A DNA stretch of 64,000 nucleotides, taken from assembly GCF_014639875.1 (NCBI RefSeq), contig NZ_BMGD01000001.1:186001-250000 (forward strand). Direction: 5' to 3'. Every line of letters begins with the position of its first letter. The stretch's first letter is position 1. The DNA comes from Blastomonas aquatica (GTDB taxonomy: Bacteria; Pseudomonadota; Alphaproteobacteria; Sphingomonadales; Sphingomonadaceae). The notes beneath the pieces were generated by a model. That model searched no databases, had not been told where the DNA came from, and was given only the letters and a program-made list of their open reading frames with translations. Position numbers and translations under genes: made by a program. This document shows, one piece after another, positions 17,667-26,296 of this stretch.

Positions 17667-18371
17667 ATGACTGCTCGCAGCCGCTTTACCCGCCGCGCCG
17701 CGTTGATCGCAGTGCCCGCGCTGGCGCTCGCGCTATCGGCCTGTGCGACCCCATTCAAGGCCGACGTGGCGCGCTTCCAGGCGCTTCCGGCTCCTCAGGG
17801 ACAGAGCTTCGTCGTGACAGCATCCGATCCGCGTCTGCAGGGCGGGCTTGAGTTCGGCCAGTATGCCGGGATTGTTACCCGCCAGATGACGCAATTGGGC
17901 TATGTTCCTGCCAGTGATGCCTCGCGTGCCGATATGGTGGTGAGCTTTGCCTATATGGTCGACAACGGCCGCGAACGCGTCGTATCCGATGGCTTCGGTG
18001 GTGGATTTGGCGGCGGTTGGGGCGGCTTCGGCCCCGGCTTCGGCCCATGGGGTGGTGGCTTTGGTCGCCGTGCCTTCGGCTTCGGCTATTATGACCCGTT
18101 CATCTTTGGCCCCGGCTGGAACAACAATGTGCGCAGCTACACCGTCTACACCAGCGAGATCGACCTGAAGATCGATCGCGTCGCCGATAACAGCCGCCTG
18201 TTCGAAGGCAAGGCAGAGGCGCAGTCGCGCAGCAAGAACCTGCAGTATCTGGTGCCCAACCTGGTCGAGGCGATCTTCACCGACTTCCCGGGCCAGTCGG
18301 GCGAAACGGTACGCATTTCGATCGCGCCCGAAGGCGAAAAGACCGTCAGGCCGGTTCGCCAGCGGCGGTAA
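17667..18371 (+). CDS. DUF4136 domain lipoprotein
   Basis: 234 residues. Lipobox LSAC (Cys26). DUF4136 features are VARFQALPAPQGQSFVV, LEFGQYAGIVTRQMTQLGY, DMVVSFAYMV and a C-terminal TVYTSEIDLKIDR. A Gly/Phe/Trp-rich stretch occupies about 110-148, a length-variable insert common in the family. Predicted envelope lipoprotein of unknown role. Preceded by GGAGATAATAC. It is convergent with dut, separated by a GC-rich palindrome. Confidence 0.85.
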   Translation: MTARSRFTRRAALIAVPALALALSACATPFKADVARFQALPAPQGQSFVVTASDPRLQGGLEFGQYAGIVTRQMTQLGYVPASDASRADMVVSFAYMVDNGRERVVSDGFGGGFGGGWGGFGPGFGPWGGGFGRRAFGFGYYDPFIFGPGWNNNVRSYTVYTSEIDLKIDRVADNSRLFEGKAEAQSRSKNLQYLVPNLVEAIFTDFPGQSGETVRISIAPEGEKTVRPVRQRR

Positions 18372-18385
18372 CGGCGCGCTTCTCT

Positions 18386-18407
18386 CCCCTCCCGCCTGCG
18401 GGAGGGG
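18386..18407. repeat. GC-rich palindrome between convergent genes
   Basis: CCCCTCCCGC (18386-18395) and GCGGGAGGGG (18398-18407) form a perfect 10-bp stem with a two-base spacer. It lies between the stops of the DUF4136 gene and dut. It could act as a bidirectional transcription barrier, though no T-run follows on either strand. The core is the same as in the smr insertion at 11914-12063. Confidence 0.7.
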
Positions 18408-18417
18408 AAAAAGCGAA

Positions 18418-18882
18418 CTACACCCCCGTCGAGCCGAAGCCCCCTGCCCCGCGCGCTGTGTCGTCGAGGTCATCGACCTCGGCAAAGCCCGCGCGCTGCA
18501 CCGGGGCCGCCACCAGTTGCGCGATGCGGTCTCCGCGCCGGATCGGAAACGGCGCATCGCCGTGGTTGATCAGCAGCACCTTGAGCTCACCGCGATAATC
18601 GCTGTCGATCGTCCCGGGGGTGTTGGGCACGGTAATCCCATGCTTGAACGCCAGGCCCGAGCGCGGGCGCACCTGCACTTCATAGCCATCGGGGATCGCC
18701 ATCGTAAAGCCGGTGGCGACCGCATGCCGCTGCCCCGGCATCAGGTCGAGCTCTTCGGCAGCCACCACATCCATCCCCGCCGCACCCTGGGTCGCATAAG
18801 CGGGTACCGGCAATCCTGCACCATGCTCGAGCCGCTTGAGCCGGATCGTGATCGGCGGCAGCGGATGTTCAGCGGACGGCAT
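18418..18882 (-). CDS. dut: dUTP diphosphatase
   Basis: 154 residues. Hydrolyses dUTP to dUMP, keeping uracil out of DNA and supplying thymidylate synthesis. All five trimeric dUTPase motifs are visible: [37 protein letters not shown] and the C-terminal GGFGSTG. The ATG at 18882 lies inside the end of coaBC (14-base overlap), a common coaBC-dut arrangement. Confidence 0.96.
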   Translation of the reverse strand: MPSAEHPLPPITIRLKRLEHGAGLPVPAYATQGAAGMDVVAAEELDLMPGQRHAVATGFTMAIPDGYEVQVRPRSGLAFKHGITVPNTPGTIDSDYRGELKVLLINHGDAPFPIRRGDRIAQLVAAPVQRAGFAEVDDLDDTARGAGGFGSTGV

Positions 18883-20077
18883 CGGCGATTTTCTCCATGA
18901 GTTTGCGCGCGACCTGATCCTTGGGCAGGCTGTCCCAGCTTTCCACGCCATCACGGGTGACGATGTGCACCGCGTTGTCGCTGCCACCCATCACGCTTTG
19001 TCCATTGGGACCCGAAACATCGTTGGCGACGATCCAGTCGCAGCCTTTTCGCGCCAGTTTGGCCTGTGCATGCGCGATGACGTTCTCGGTTTCTGCAGCG
19101 AAGCCGATCAGCAGTTCAGGCCGCCGTGCATCGGTCGCCAACCCCGCGAGGATGTCCGGGTTCTCGGTCAGCCGGAGCGCAGGCAGCACTCCGCCGGTCT
19201 TCTTGATCTTCTGCTGGGCCGAATCGGCCGTCCGCCAGTCGGCCACCGCTGCAACCAGAATTGCGACATCGGCAGGCAGCGCCGCATCGACGGCGGCCGC
19301 CATCTCGCGCGCGGTTTCAACGTTGTGGCGATGAACCCCGGTTGGGGTCGGCAGTTGCACTGGCCCTGCGATCAGATGCACCTCGGCGCCCAATTCCGCC
19401 GCCGCCGCCGCAATCGCAAACCCCTGCTTCCCGCTCGACCGGTTGGCGATGTAACGCACCGGATCGATCGGTTCGTGCGTGGGCCCCGCAGTGATCAGTA
19501 CGCGCTTGCCCTGCAATGGAAGGTGTTCGCGTGCGCGCAAAGACAGCGCTGCGCGAATCTCCGTCATGATCGCGGCAGGCTCGGGCAACCGGCCCGGGCC
19601 GAATTCGCCACACGCCATCGCACCATCATCGGGATCGATCACGCGCACCCCGTCGGCGCGCAATTGCGTGACGTTGCGCTGCGTCGCGGTGTGCTGCCAC
19701 ATCCGCACGTTCATCGCGGGGACCGCAAGCACCGGGGTATCGGTGGCGAGCAGCACCGTGGTCGCCAGGCTGTCGGAAATCCCCGCGGCCATCTTGGCGA
19801 GCAGATCGGCCGTCGCCGGGCACACCACGATCAGGTCGGCTTCACGACTGAGCTGGATATGCCCCATCTCGGTCTCGTTCTTGAGATCCCACAGAGTGGT
19901 GAACACCTCGTTCTCGCTCAAGGCTGCCAGCGTCATCGGGGTGATGAACTGCGCGCCGCCATCAGTCAGGACGCACCGGACGGTCATCCCCGCCCTGCGG
20001 ATCAGCCGGATCAGCTCGCACGCCTTGTAGGCCGCAATGCCGCCTCCGACGATCAGCAGGATATGGGGTGTTTTCAT
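18869..20077 (-). CDS. coaBC: Bifunctional phosphopantothenoylcysteine decarboxylase / phosphopantothenate--cysteine ligase
   Basis: 402 residues carrying both coenzyme A steps. The N-terminal CoaC flavodomain (about 1-185) shows [38 protein letters not shown] with the ASAN-like region, and VPAMNVRMW. The C-terminal CoaB domain (about 190-402) begins [27 protein letters not shown] and contains KIKK (about 295). It catalyses CTP-dependent cysteine ligation, then decarboxylation to phosphopantetheine. Confidence 0.97.
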   Translation of the reverse strand: MKTPHILLIVGGGIAAYKACELIRLIRRAGMTVRCVLTDGGAQFITPMTLAALSENEVFTTLWDLKNETEMGHIQLSREADLIVVCPATADLLAKMAAGISDSLATTVLLATDTPVLAVPAMNVRMWQHTATQRNVTQLRADGVRVIDPDDGAMACGEFGPGRLPEPAAIMTEIRAALSLRAREHLPLQGKRVLITAGPTHEPIDPVRYIANRSSGKQGFAIAAAAAELGAEVHLIAGPVQLPTPTGVHRHNVETAREMAAAVDAALPADVAILVAAVADWRTADSAQQKIKKTGGVLPALRLTENPDILAGLATDARRPELLIGFAAETENVIAHAQAKLARKGCDWIVANDVSGPNGQSVMGGSDNAVHIVTRDGVESWDSLPKDQVARKLMEKIADAVR

Positions 20078-20110
20078 GGCCAGCAGCGGTAATTGCTACA
20101 GGCCTTCCGG

Positions 20111-20434
20111 TCAACGATACAGCCAGCCGTCGAGCAGACGGACCGAACCGGGTTCGAAGCGCCTGGAATAGTCGGTCACCGGCCGGCTCTCGCCGCAGCG
20201 ATACAGCGGGCCCGACACGACCCGCTGCCGATGCAGCACCGTCAGAACGATTCCATACACCAGAGCGCACAGCGCAGCGTCGATCAGCCGCCCGGACAGC
20301 CGGTCCAGCGCCATCACGGCATCGGGCAGAACGCCAAAGACATCGACCAAACCGATCACATGACCACACGCCAGGGCCGCCAGCAGCGCTGCCAGATGAT
20401 CGCGAAACTTCGCCAGGGTCGAACGGTTCGTCAT
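20111..20434 (-). CDS. Small hypothetical membrane protein
   Basis: 107 residues with two likely membrane helices (about 13-36 and 47-66), then a polar tail. No family recognised. It starts at ATG 20434 without a clear ribosome-binding site and ends 34 bases before coaBC on the same strand. The predicted topology and operon-like placement favour a real gene, but evidence is moderate. Confidence 0.5.
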   Translation of the reverse strand: MTNRSTLAKFRDHLAALLAALACGHVIGLVDVFGVLPDAVMALDRLSGRLIDAALCALVYGIVLTVLHRQRVVSGPLYRCGESRPVTDYSRRFEPGSVRLLDGWLYR

Positions 20435-20518
20435 GCGAGCGATCTATACCCGGGAACGCGTGTGTGCTGTGAGACAGATCGCAGCGCCGCAAAAAGGCGT
20501 CGCCCGGGGCCTTGCGGA

Positions 20519-21727
20519 TTACAGGCCGATCTTGCCCAGCGCCCAGTCGAGGTCCTCGATCACGTCGTCGACATCCTCAAGCCCGACATTCAACCGCAGC
20601 ATGTCCTCAGTGATGCCGACCGCCAGCCGCGCCTCTTCGCCCAGGCCATGGTGCGTGGTCGAGCTGGGATGGGTCATCAGCGAGCGCGAATCGCCGATGT
20701 TGTTCGAGATATCGATCAGCTCGAGCCCGTTGAGCAGGCCGTGCGCCCGCTCCCTGCCACCGCCTAGATACACCGAGAAGATCGGTCCGGCCGCTTCCAT
20801 CTGCGCCATCGCCAGGTTGTGCTGGGGGTGGCTGGCAAGGCCCGGATAGTTCACACGCTCGATCCGCCCTTCGAGGAAGCTGGCGACCTTGAGCGCGTTC
20901 TCGCTCTGACGGCGGATGCGCAGGTCGAGCGTCTCGAGCCCCTTGAGCACCACCCAGGCGTTGAAAGCGCTGAGCGTTGGCCCGGTGTTACGGATGAACG
21001 GAAGCAATGTGTTGTTGACGAAATCGTCGGTGCCGCACACCGCGCCAGCCAGCACGCGGCCCTGCCCGTCCATCATCTTGGTTGCGCTATAGGCGACGAC
21101 GTCCGCACCGAACTCCATCGGGCGCTGGAGCACGTTGGTGGCAAACGCGTTATCGACGACCGAAGTGATTCCATGCGCGCGCGCAATGTCGCACACCGCC
21201 TGCATGTCGATGATGTCCATCGTCGGATTGGCGGGGGTCTCGAAGAAAAAGACTTTCGTGTTGGGCCGGATCGCGGCCTCCCACTGGTCGAGCTCGCGCC
21301 CGTCGATGATCGTCGTCTCGATCCCGAATTTGGGCAGCAGGCTGTCGGTCAGCCAGCGGCACGAGCCGAACAATGCGCGGCTGGCAACGACATGATCGCC
21401 CATCTGCAGCTGGCATAGCAAAGCTGCCGTCATCGCGGCCATGCCGCTCGCCATGCAGCGCGTCGCCTCGGCTCCTTCCATCAACGAGATGCGCTTCTCG
21501 AGCATTTCGACCGTGGGGTTCTGCAGGCGGCTGTAGGTCATCCCCGATTGCTCGCCGTTGAAGCGCGCAGCGGCATCCTCGGCACAGTCATAGGCATAGC
21601 CTGAGGTGAGGAACAGCGCCTCGGAGGTCTCGCCGAACTCGCTTCGTGCAGTGCCGCCCCGGATCGCGCGGGTGGCAGGGCGCCAGCGGCTGGTGATGGC
21701 GGGGTCTTGTCCGGCGTTACGCTTCAT
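20519..21727 (-). CDS. metZ: O-succinylhomoserine sulfhydrylase
   Basis: 402 residues, PLP-dependent Cys/Met metabolism family. Makes homocysteine directly from O-succinylhomoserine and sulfide. Key residues are K217 in YSATKMMDGQGR (Schiff base), D192 in SVVDNAFA, and SRLQNPT binding the phosphate of the neighbouring subunit. The start MKRNAGQDPAITSRWRPATRAIRGG is typical of alphaproteobacterial MetZ. No SAM riboswitch pattern was recognised upstream. Confidence 0.92.
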   Translation of the reverse strand: MKRNAGQDPAITSRWRPATRAIRGGTARSEFGETSEALFLTSGYAYDCAEDAAARFNGEQSGMTYSRLQNPTVEMLEKRISLMEGAEATRCMASGMAAMTAALLCQLQMGDHVVASRALFGSCRWLTDSLLPKFGIETTIIDGRELDQWEAAIRPNTKVFFFETPANPTMDIIDMQAVCDIARAHGITSVVDNAFATNVLQRPMEFGADVVAYSATKMMDGQGRVLAGAVCGTDDFVNNTLLPFIRNTGPTLSAFNAWVVLKGLETLDLRIRRQSENALKVASFLEGRIERVNYPGLASHPQHNLAMAQMEAAGPIFSVYLGGGRERAHGLLNGLELIDISNNIGDSRSLMTHPSSTTHHGLGEEARLAVGITEDMLRLNVGLEDVDDVIEDLDWALGKIGL

Positions 21728-21823
21728 TGGGGAGCCTTGTTTGCTGCTATGGAAAACCGGGCGCTATATGCGCGTGTGTGCGGCGCGGGGAAAGTGGGAA
21801 TCAACGATGAGGCCGGCACGCAG

Positions 21824-22366
21824 CTATCGCGTCGAGTTGCGCCCGCGTTCGGGTGCTTCTTGCGATGCGATCGCCTGCGGGCTGATCGAGACGCCGTGCA
21901 ACCGCCAGCGACCCTCGACCCACTGAAAGAAGAAATCGAAGAACAAGGCAGTGGGCCTCAGCCCGAAATAGCCCCGCACCCGGATCACGCCGGGTTCCGC
22001 CACCGATGGCGGCTCGGTATAGGTCGGCGCGAGCAGCAGCGCGCTCGACAGATCAACGCGGCTTTCGCGGATGCTCGCGAACACCTCGCCCAGCCGCGCC
22101 GCGTTGTTCACCACCTGGAAACCGGGTGACGAAATGTCCCGCAGCACCGAATAATTGCCCGACAGATTGGCGTGGTGCACCGCAGTCATGGTCGACCAGA
22201 GCAGCTTGGCGAGTTCGAGCTCGCTGGGTACCGGCTCGACCGAGATCGGCGGTTGTGCCGCCTGCGGCTGCCCCTGGGCCATGGCGGCCACCGGCAGGCC
22301 AAAGGCCAGCGCGGCAAGCAAAAAGGCCGGGACAAAACGCCCCGGCCGAGTGTTCAGTAATCGCAT
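21824..22366 (-). CDS. Secreted hypothetical protein
   Basis: 180 residues from the ATG at 22366, which follows AAGGAG with 4-base spacing; an in-frame Met five codons upstream is less well placed. A signal peptide (about 1-31, ...AAMA-QGQPQ) is followed by a compact domain with ELAKLLWSTMTAVHHANLSGNYSVLRDISSPGFQ and IRVRGYFGL..FFQWVEGRWRLHGV, reminiscent of SnoaL/NTF2-like folds. The gene begins 44 bases after the YadA-like adhesin on the same strand and may be co-expressed. Confidence 0.8.
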   Translation of the reverse strand: MRLLNTRPGRFVPAFLLAALAFGLPVAAMAQGQPQAAQPPISVEPVPSELELAKLLWSTMTAVHHANLSGNYSVLRDISSPGFQVVNNAARLGEVFASIRESRVDLSSALLLAPTYTEPPSVAEPGVIRVRGYFGLRPTALFFDFFFQWVEGRWRLHGVSISPQAIASQEAPERGRNSTR

Positions 22367-22410
22367 AACGCTCCTTACCAAGCGATCCGGCCTGACCGGA
22401 TAATCCGAGC

Positions 22411-25400
22411 TTACCAGGCGACTTGGAAACCGCCGCGCGCGCCGACCGAACCGCTGTTGAAGCCGACACCGATGCCGGCCGACACAGACGCGTTTTCGGC
22501 GACACGAGCGGTAATAGCCGTGGTCAGTGATGCCTGGTCTTCATAGTAGCCAACACCGCCCGACAGCGCAAAGGTGGTGCCCGGCGGCAGCGCAGGCGAT
22601 TCCATCGCCAGCGCCATCGCCACGCCCTCGTTCGCCCGCTCGATCGCCCGGCGATTGATGTCGGTGAGATCGAACAGCGTGTTGACCTGTCCGCTCAGCG
22701 CGTTGACCTGCGCGTTCGAGGCGAAGGTGTTCACAGGTGCCCCGACACCGATGGTGCCGCTCGAGTCGGTTGTGACGATCGAGGTTGTGCCGCTCTGCGC
22801 CGCAGTACTTGCCGCCAGATCGCCGATCGTCACCGAGCTTCCGGTGCCGCCGAGCTTGATCTGCCCGGCGCGGTTGGCCACCGCGCCGTTGCCGATGGCG
22901 ACCGAGTTGGTGAAGGCCGCCGACGTCTGGTTGCCGATCGCGATAGCGCCCGCGCCCGATGCGACAGCCGCCTCGCCCACCGAGACCGAGCGCACGCCCG
23001 ATGCCACCGCGAGGTGGCCCAGCGCAGTTGCCCGCTCTCCGGTGGCTTCGGCACGCCAGCCATAAGCGGTCGCCGCAGTGGCGGTTGCCAGCGCCTGGCC
23101 GCCGACCGCCGTCGTCGATGCACCGGTGGCCTGGGTTGCGCGTCCCGAGGTGCCGTCCCGGTTGCCGCCGATCGCGATGGCGTCGCCGCCGCTTGCCACC
23201 GCAGTGTTGCCGATCGCGATCGCGTTGGTGCCGCTGGCGACCGAGAGGTTGCCGACAGCAACGCTCAATGCGCCCGAGGAGTTGGCGGCCTCACCCACCG
23301 CAGTCGAGCGTACGCCCGAGGCGTTGGCAAGGTGCCCCAGCGCCGTGGCGCGTTCGGCCACCGCTTCTGCGCGCCAGCCAAACGCGGTGGCGGCCGTGGC
23401 GGTCGCGAACGCGCGGCCACCGACCGCAGTGCTCGATTGCGCCGTGGCGACCGCGCTGAGCCCCATCGCGACCGATTCGACCCCGGTCGAAAGCGCATCG
23501 TTGCCGATCGCGATCGAACCGACCCCCGAGGCGACTGCTCCCAGCGCATCGGCATCACCGCCATCCTCGCCAATCGCGATCGATTGTGCGCCGGTTGCGC
23601 GGGCATTCGAACCGTAAGCCGCCGACCCGGTGCCGGTCGCCTGCGCGCCTGCTCCCACGGCGGTCGATCCCGAGGCGATCGCACCTGCACCCACTGCGGT
23701 GGCGCCCGGACTGGTCGCCTGCGCGCCTTCGCCGACGGCGGTCGCATCGACAGAGCTGGCCACCGCGCCGTTGCCGACCGCGGTCGAGTCTTCAGCAGAA
23801 GCGCTCGCGCCGACGCCGATCTGGGTGCTATCGACCCCGGTGCCGATTCCCGATCCCGGGGGCGCTGCCGCCACCGCGATCAGGTTGCCCGCCGAATCGA
23901 TCGTGAGGAAGAATTGCGATCCCGCCGGGACAATTCCGGCCAGACCCGCAAAGCGATAGCTGTGGTTGGCCGCGCCCAGCACGAACTGGTTGTTCGCGGT
24001 GGCAACCGATCCGCTGCCGATGACGATCGAGTTGCTGAACATCCCGGTAGATGCCGCGTTGCCGATAGCGATCGAGAAATCGCCGCTGGCGATCGCGCTC
24101 TTGCCCAGCGCCAGCGAGCGGATCCCGCCTGCCACCGCCTGATGGCCGACTGCCAGCGAAAGCTCGCCGGTGGCGCGCGCCTGCCAGCCGAAGGTCTGCG
24201 ACCCCCGGCCCGACGCAACCGATTCGCCCCCCACCGCCGTGGCATGGAATCCCGAGGCCAGCGCCTGATCACCGACGGCGACAGCATCTTCGTCCGATGC
24301 AACCGCAAGGTTGCCAACCGCGACCGAAGTCCCCAGCGAGGTGGTATTGGCGCTGTTGGTCGATGCCTGGTTGCCGATCGCAACCGAGTTGATTGCCGAG
24401 GCCACCGCGCTCTTGCCCACAGCGGTCGAGCGCACGCCTGTGGCCTGGGCCTGATGGCCCGATGCCAGCGAGAGTTCGCCCGAGGCCACCGCCTGCCAGC
24501 CGAAGCTTTGCGCGCCGCGCCCCGAGGCAACCGATTCTCCGCCCACCGCGGTAGCGTGGAAGCCCGAGGCCAGGGCAAGATCACCGACGGCGACCGCATC
24601 TTCATCAGTCGCACTGGCCAGGTTGCCGATGGCAACCGCGGTCAGCGCGGCGGCATTGGCTGCCTCACCCACCGCCAGCGAGCGGACGCCGGTGGCGTTG
24701 GCAAGGTGGCCCAGAGCGTGCGCGCGTTCGGCATTGGCGTTGGCGCGCCAGCCGATCGAGGTTGCCCCCGGACCGATCGCATCGGCCTCGCCGCCGATGG
24801 CGACGGTCGAGTTGCCGATCGCACGCGCGCCGGTACCGGCATCGTCACCGCCGATCGCGAGTGCGTCGATGCCATCTGCGGTTGCATTGTCTCCTAACGC
24901 GATCGCCGAGGCACCGGTGGCCGTCGCCCCCGCCTGGGTGGAGTTGACTGCAAGATAGTTGAGCCGCGTCGCATTGGCCGTGGTCGTCGATGCGACCGCA
25001 TTGAGCTGTGCAAGGTTCACCGCGTCGGTCAGCGAAGTGCCGGCCGCAACGTTGACGATCTGCCGTTCACCGCCCGCCGTGCCGACCGATACCGTGCCCC
25101 CGCGATCGGCGATCGAGCCCGACCCCAAGGCGACCGAGTTAAGCCCGGTTGCCTGAGCGGCGTTGCCAATTGCGGTGCTGAAATCGGCGGCTGCGGTGGC
25201 GCGGCTGCCCAGCGCGCTCGAATTGGCACCACCCGCCAATGCGCTCTTGCCGATCGAAGTGGCTTCCAGTCCCGAGGCATCGGCCTGGTGACCGACAGCA
25301 ACCGCAGTGCGGCCCGATGCCCTGGCCTGCCAGCCAAAGGCCTGGCTGCCGACACCCGAGGCAACCGATTCGCCGCCAATCGCCGTCGCATGGAAACCCG

Positions 25401-26052
25401 ATGCGTTGGCGCGGTCGCCCAGCGCCACCGCGTCCTCTTGCGTGGCTCGTGCCAGGTTGCCAATTGCGACCGCAGTGCCTTCCGATACCGCGCCTGAAGG
25501 CGTCATGCCCACTGTGACCGTGGTTGCCTGCAAACCAATGGCGATCGAGCCGTCTGTCGGGGATACCGCCTGCCTTCCAATCGCGACGCTGTTGGCACCA
25601 GAAGCGTTGGCGAAGCTGCCCAAAGCCAGCGATTGGGCACCAGATGCGTTCGCACTGTCGCCAAAAGCGTGTGCGAGACTACCCGATGCGACGGCAAAGT
25701 TCCCGACTGCGGTCGCATTGTTGCCCGACGCACTTGCTGCTGCCCCCACCGCAGTGGCCTGAAAGCCTGCCGATACGGCCCTGGCACCCAGCGCGGTGCT
25801 GAAACTGCCACTCGCCGTGCTTTGATTGCCGACCGCAGTCGAACCGGGAGCGCTGGCAACCGAACCCACGCCACATTCGGTCGACTCAGCAGGGTCATCC
25901 GCATTGCCCGGAATGCCGTCCGGCCCAGCATTCACATTGCAAGGAGCCGTCGCATCGGCGTGCGCAGGGCTTGCAATAGCAATGGCCGCAGCACTCGACG
26001 CCAGAAAAAGCGTGGATCGCAACGCTTTAGCGTTGTTGGGGAAGGTTTTCAT
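22411..26052 (-). CDS. YadA-like trimeric autotransporter adhesin
   Basis: 1213 residues. Signal peptide (about 1-32, ...SPAHA-DA), an acidic Cys-containing segment (CNVNAGPDGIPGNADDP), then hundreds of residues of YadA-head repeats of the form SxAxGxxAxAxG. Two coiled or linker regions (SLTDAVNLAQLNAVAS around 340; DSAGNLIAVAAAPPGSG near the middle) break the heads. The C-terminal anchor (about 1110-1213) has VNALSGQVNTLFDLTDINRRAI and FNSGSVGARGGFQVAW, ending in Trp. Trimers would form a surface fibre for adhesion or autoaggregation. The SD AAGGAG sits 7 bases before the ATG. Confidence 0.93.
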   Translation of the reverse strand: MKTFPNNAKALRSTLFLASSAAAIAIASPAHADATAPCNVNAGPDGIPGNADDPAESTECGVGSVASAPGSTAVGNQSTASGSFSTALGARAVSAGFQATAVGAAASASGNNATAVGNFAVASGSLAHAFGDSANASGAQSLALGSFANASGANSVAIGRQAVSPTDGSIAIGLQATTVTVGMTPSGAVSEGTAVAIGNLARATQEDAVALGDRANASGFHATAIGGESVASGVGSQAFGWQARASGRTAVAVGHQADASGLEATSIGKSALAGGANSSALGSRATAAADFSTAIGNAAQATGLNSVALGSGSIADRGGTVSVGTAGGERQIVNVAAGTSLTDAVNLAQLNAVASTTTANATRLNYLAVNSTQAGATATGASAIALGDNATADGIDALAIGGDDAGTGARAIGNSTVAIGGEADAIGPGATSIGWRANANAERAHALGHLANATGVRSLAVGEAANAAALTAVAIGNLASATDEDAVAVGDLALASGFHATAVGGESVASGRGAQSFGWQAVASGELSLASGHQAQATGVRSTAVGKSAVASAINSVAIGNQASTNSANTTSLGTSVAVGNLAVASDEDAVAVGDQALASGFHATAVGGESVASGRGSQTFGWQARATGELSLAVGHQAVAGGIRSLALGKSAIASGDFSIAIGNAASTGMFSNSIVIGSGSVATANNQFVLGAANHSYRFAGLAGIVPAGSQFFLTIDSAGNLIAVAAAPPGSGIGTGVDSTQIGVGASASAEDSTAVGNGAVASSVDATAVGEGAQATSPGATAVGAGAIASGSTAVGAGAQATGTGSAAYGSNARATGAQSIAIGEDGGDADALGAVASGVGSIAIGNDALSTGVESVAMGLSAVATAQSSTAVGGRAFATATAATAFGWRAEAVAERATALGHLANASGVRSTAVGEAANSSGALSVAVGNLSVASGTNAIAIGNTAVASGGDAIAIGGNRDGTSGRATQATGASTTAVGGQALATATAATAYGWRAEATGERATALGHLAVASGVRSVSVGEAAVASGAGAIAIGNQTSAAFTNSVAIGNGAVANRAGQIKLGGTGSSVTIGDLAASTAAQSGTTSIVTTDSSGTIGVGAPVNTFASNAQVNALSGQVNTLFDLTDINRRAIERANEGVAMALAMESPALPPGTTFALSGGVGYYEDQASLTTAITARVAENASVSAGIGVGFNSGSVGARGGFQVAW

Positions 26053-26059
26053 GGGTCCG

Positions 26060-26079
26060 CTCCTTGTTCAATGACAAGG
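26060..26079 (-). promoter_or_regulatory. Hairpin covering the Shine-Dalgarno of the YadA-like gene
   Basis: On the minus strand CCTTGT-cattga-ACAAGG forms a 6-bp stem with a 6-base loop. Its 3' arm includes the AAGG of the SD AAGGAG (26065-26060), 7 bases before the ATG. Such a weak stem could reduce translation under some conditions. The structure is predicted by eye. Confidence 0.4.
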
Positions 26080-26296
26080 CGGGTGTTGCCCCCGGCTATA
26101 CTTCAACTCATGCGACCCTGCTCGCCGAGTGGTAATTAACCAGCCGGGTGGGAAGGTAGCAGACGATAGCCAATGATCAAGCCCCAGAAATAGCCTCTAT
26201 TTTGTCACAAACACGTTCGATAGTTTCAGTTGATGCCAATCCTTGCTATCCCGATGCGAGACGATCATACCCCGGTGCCTACGATCGCCAGAAAGC

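Noticed and set aside
20461-20518. Factor-independent terminator after metZ
   Set aside because: Only a 4-bp CGCC/GGCG stem around an A-run is visible; too weak to call.
21728-21823. Possible SAM riboswitch before metZ
   Set aside because: The upstream sequence does not show the SAM-II or SAM-V conserved core or pseudoknot pairing as far as I can tell by eye.
23014-24897. 627-codon plus-strand frame opposite the adhesin
   Set aside because: Product of the repetitive antisense of the YadA-like gene; Arg/Gly/Ala-rich and without a start signal.
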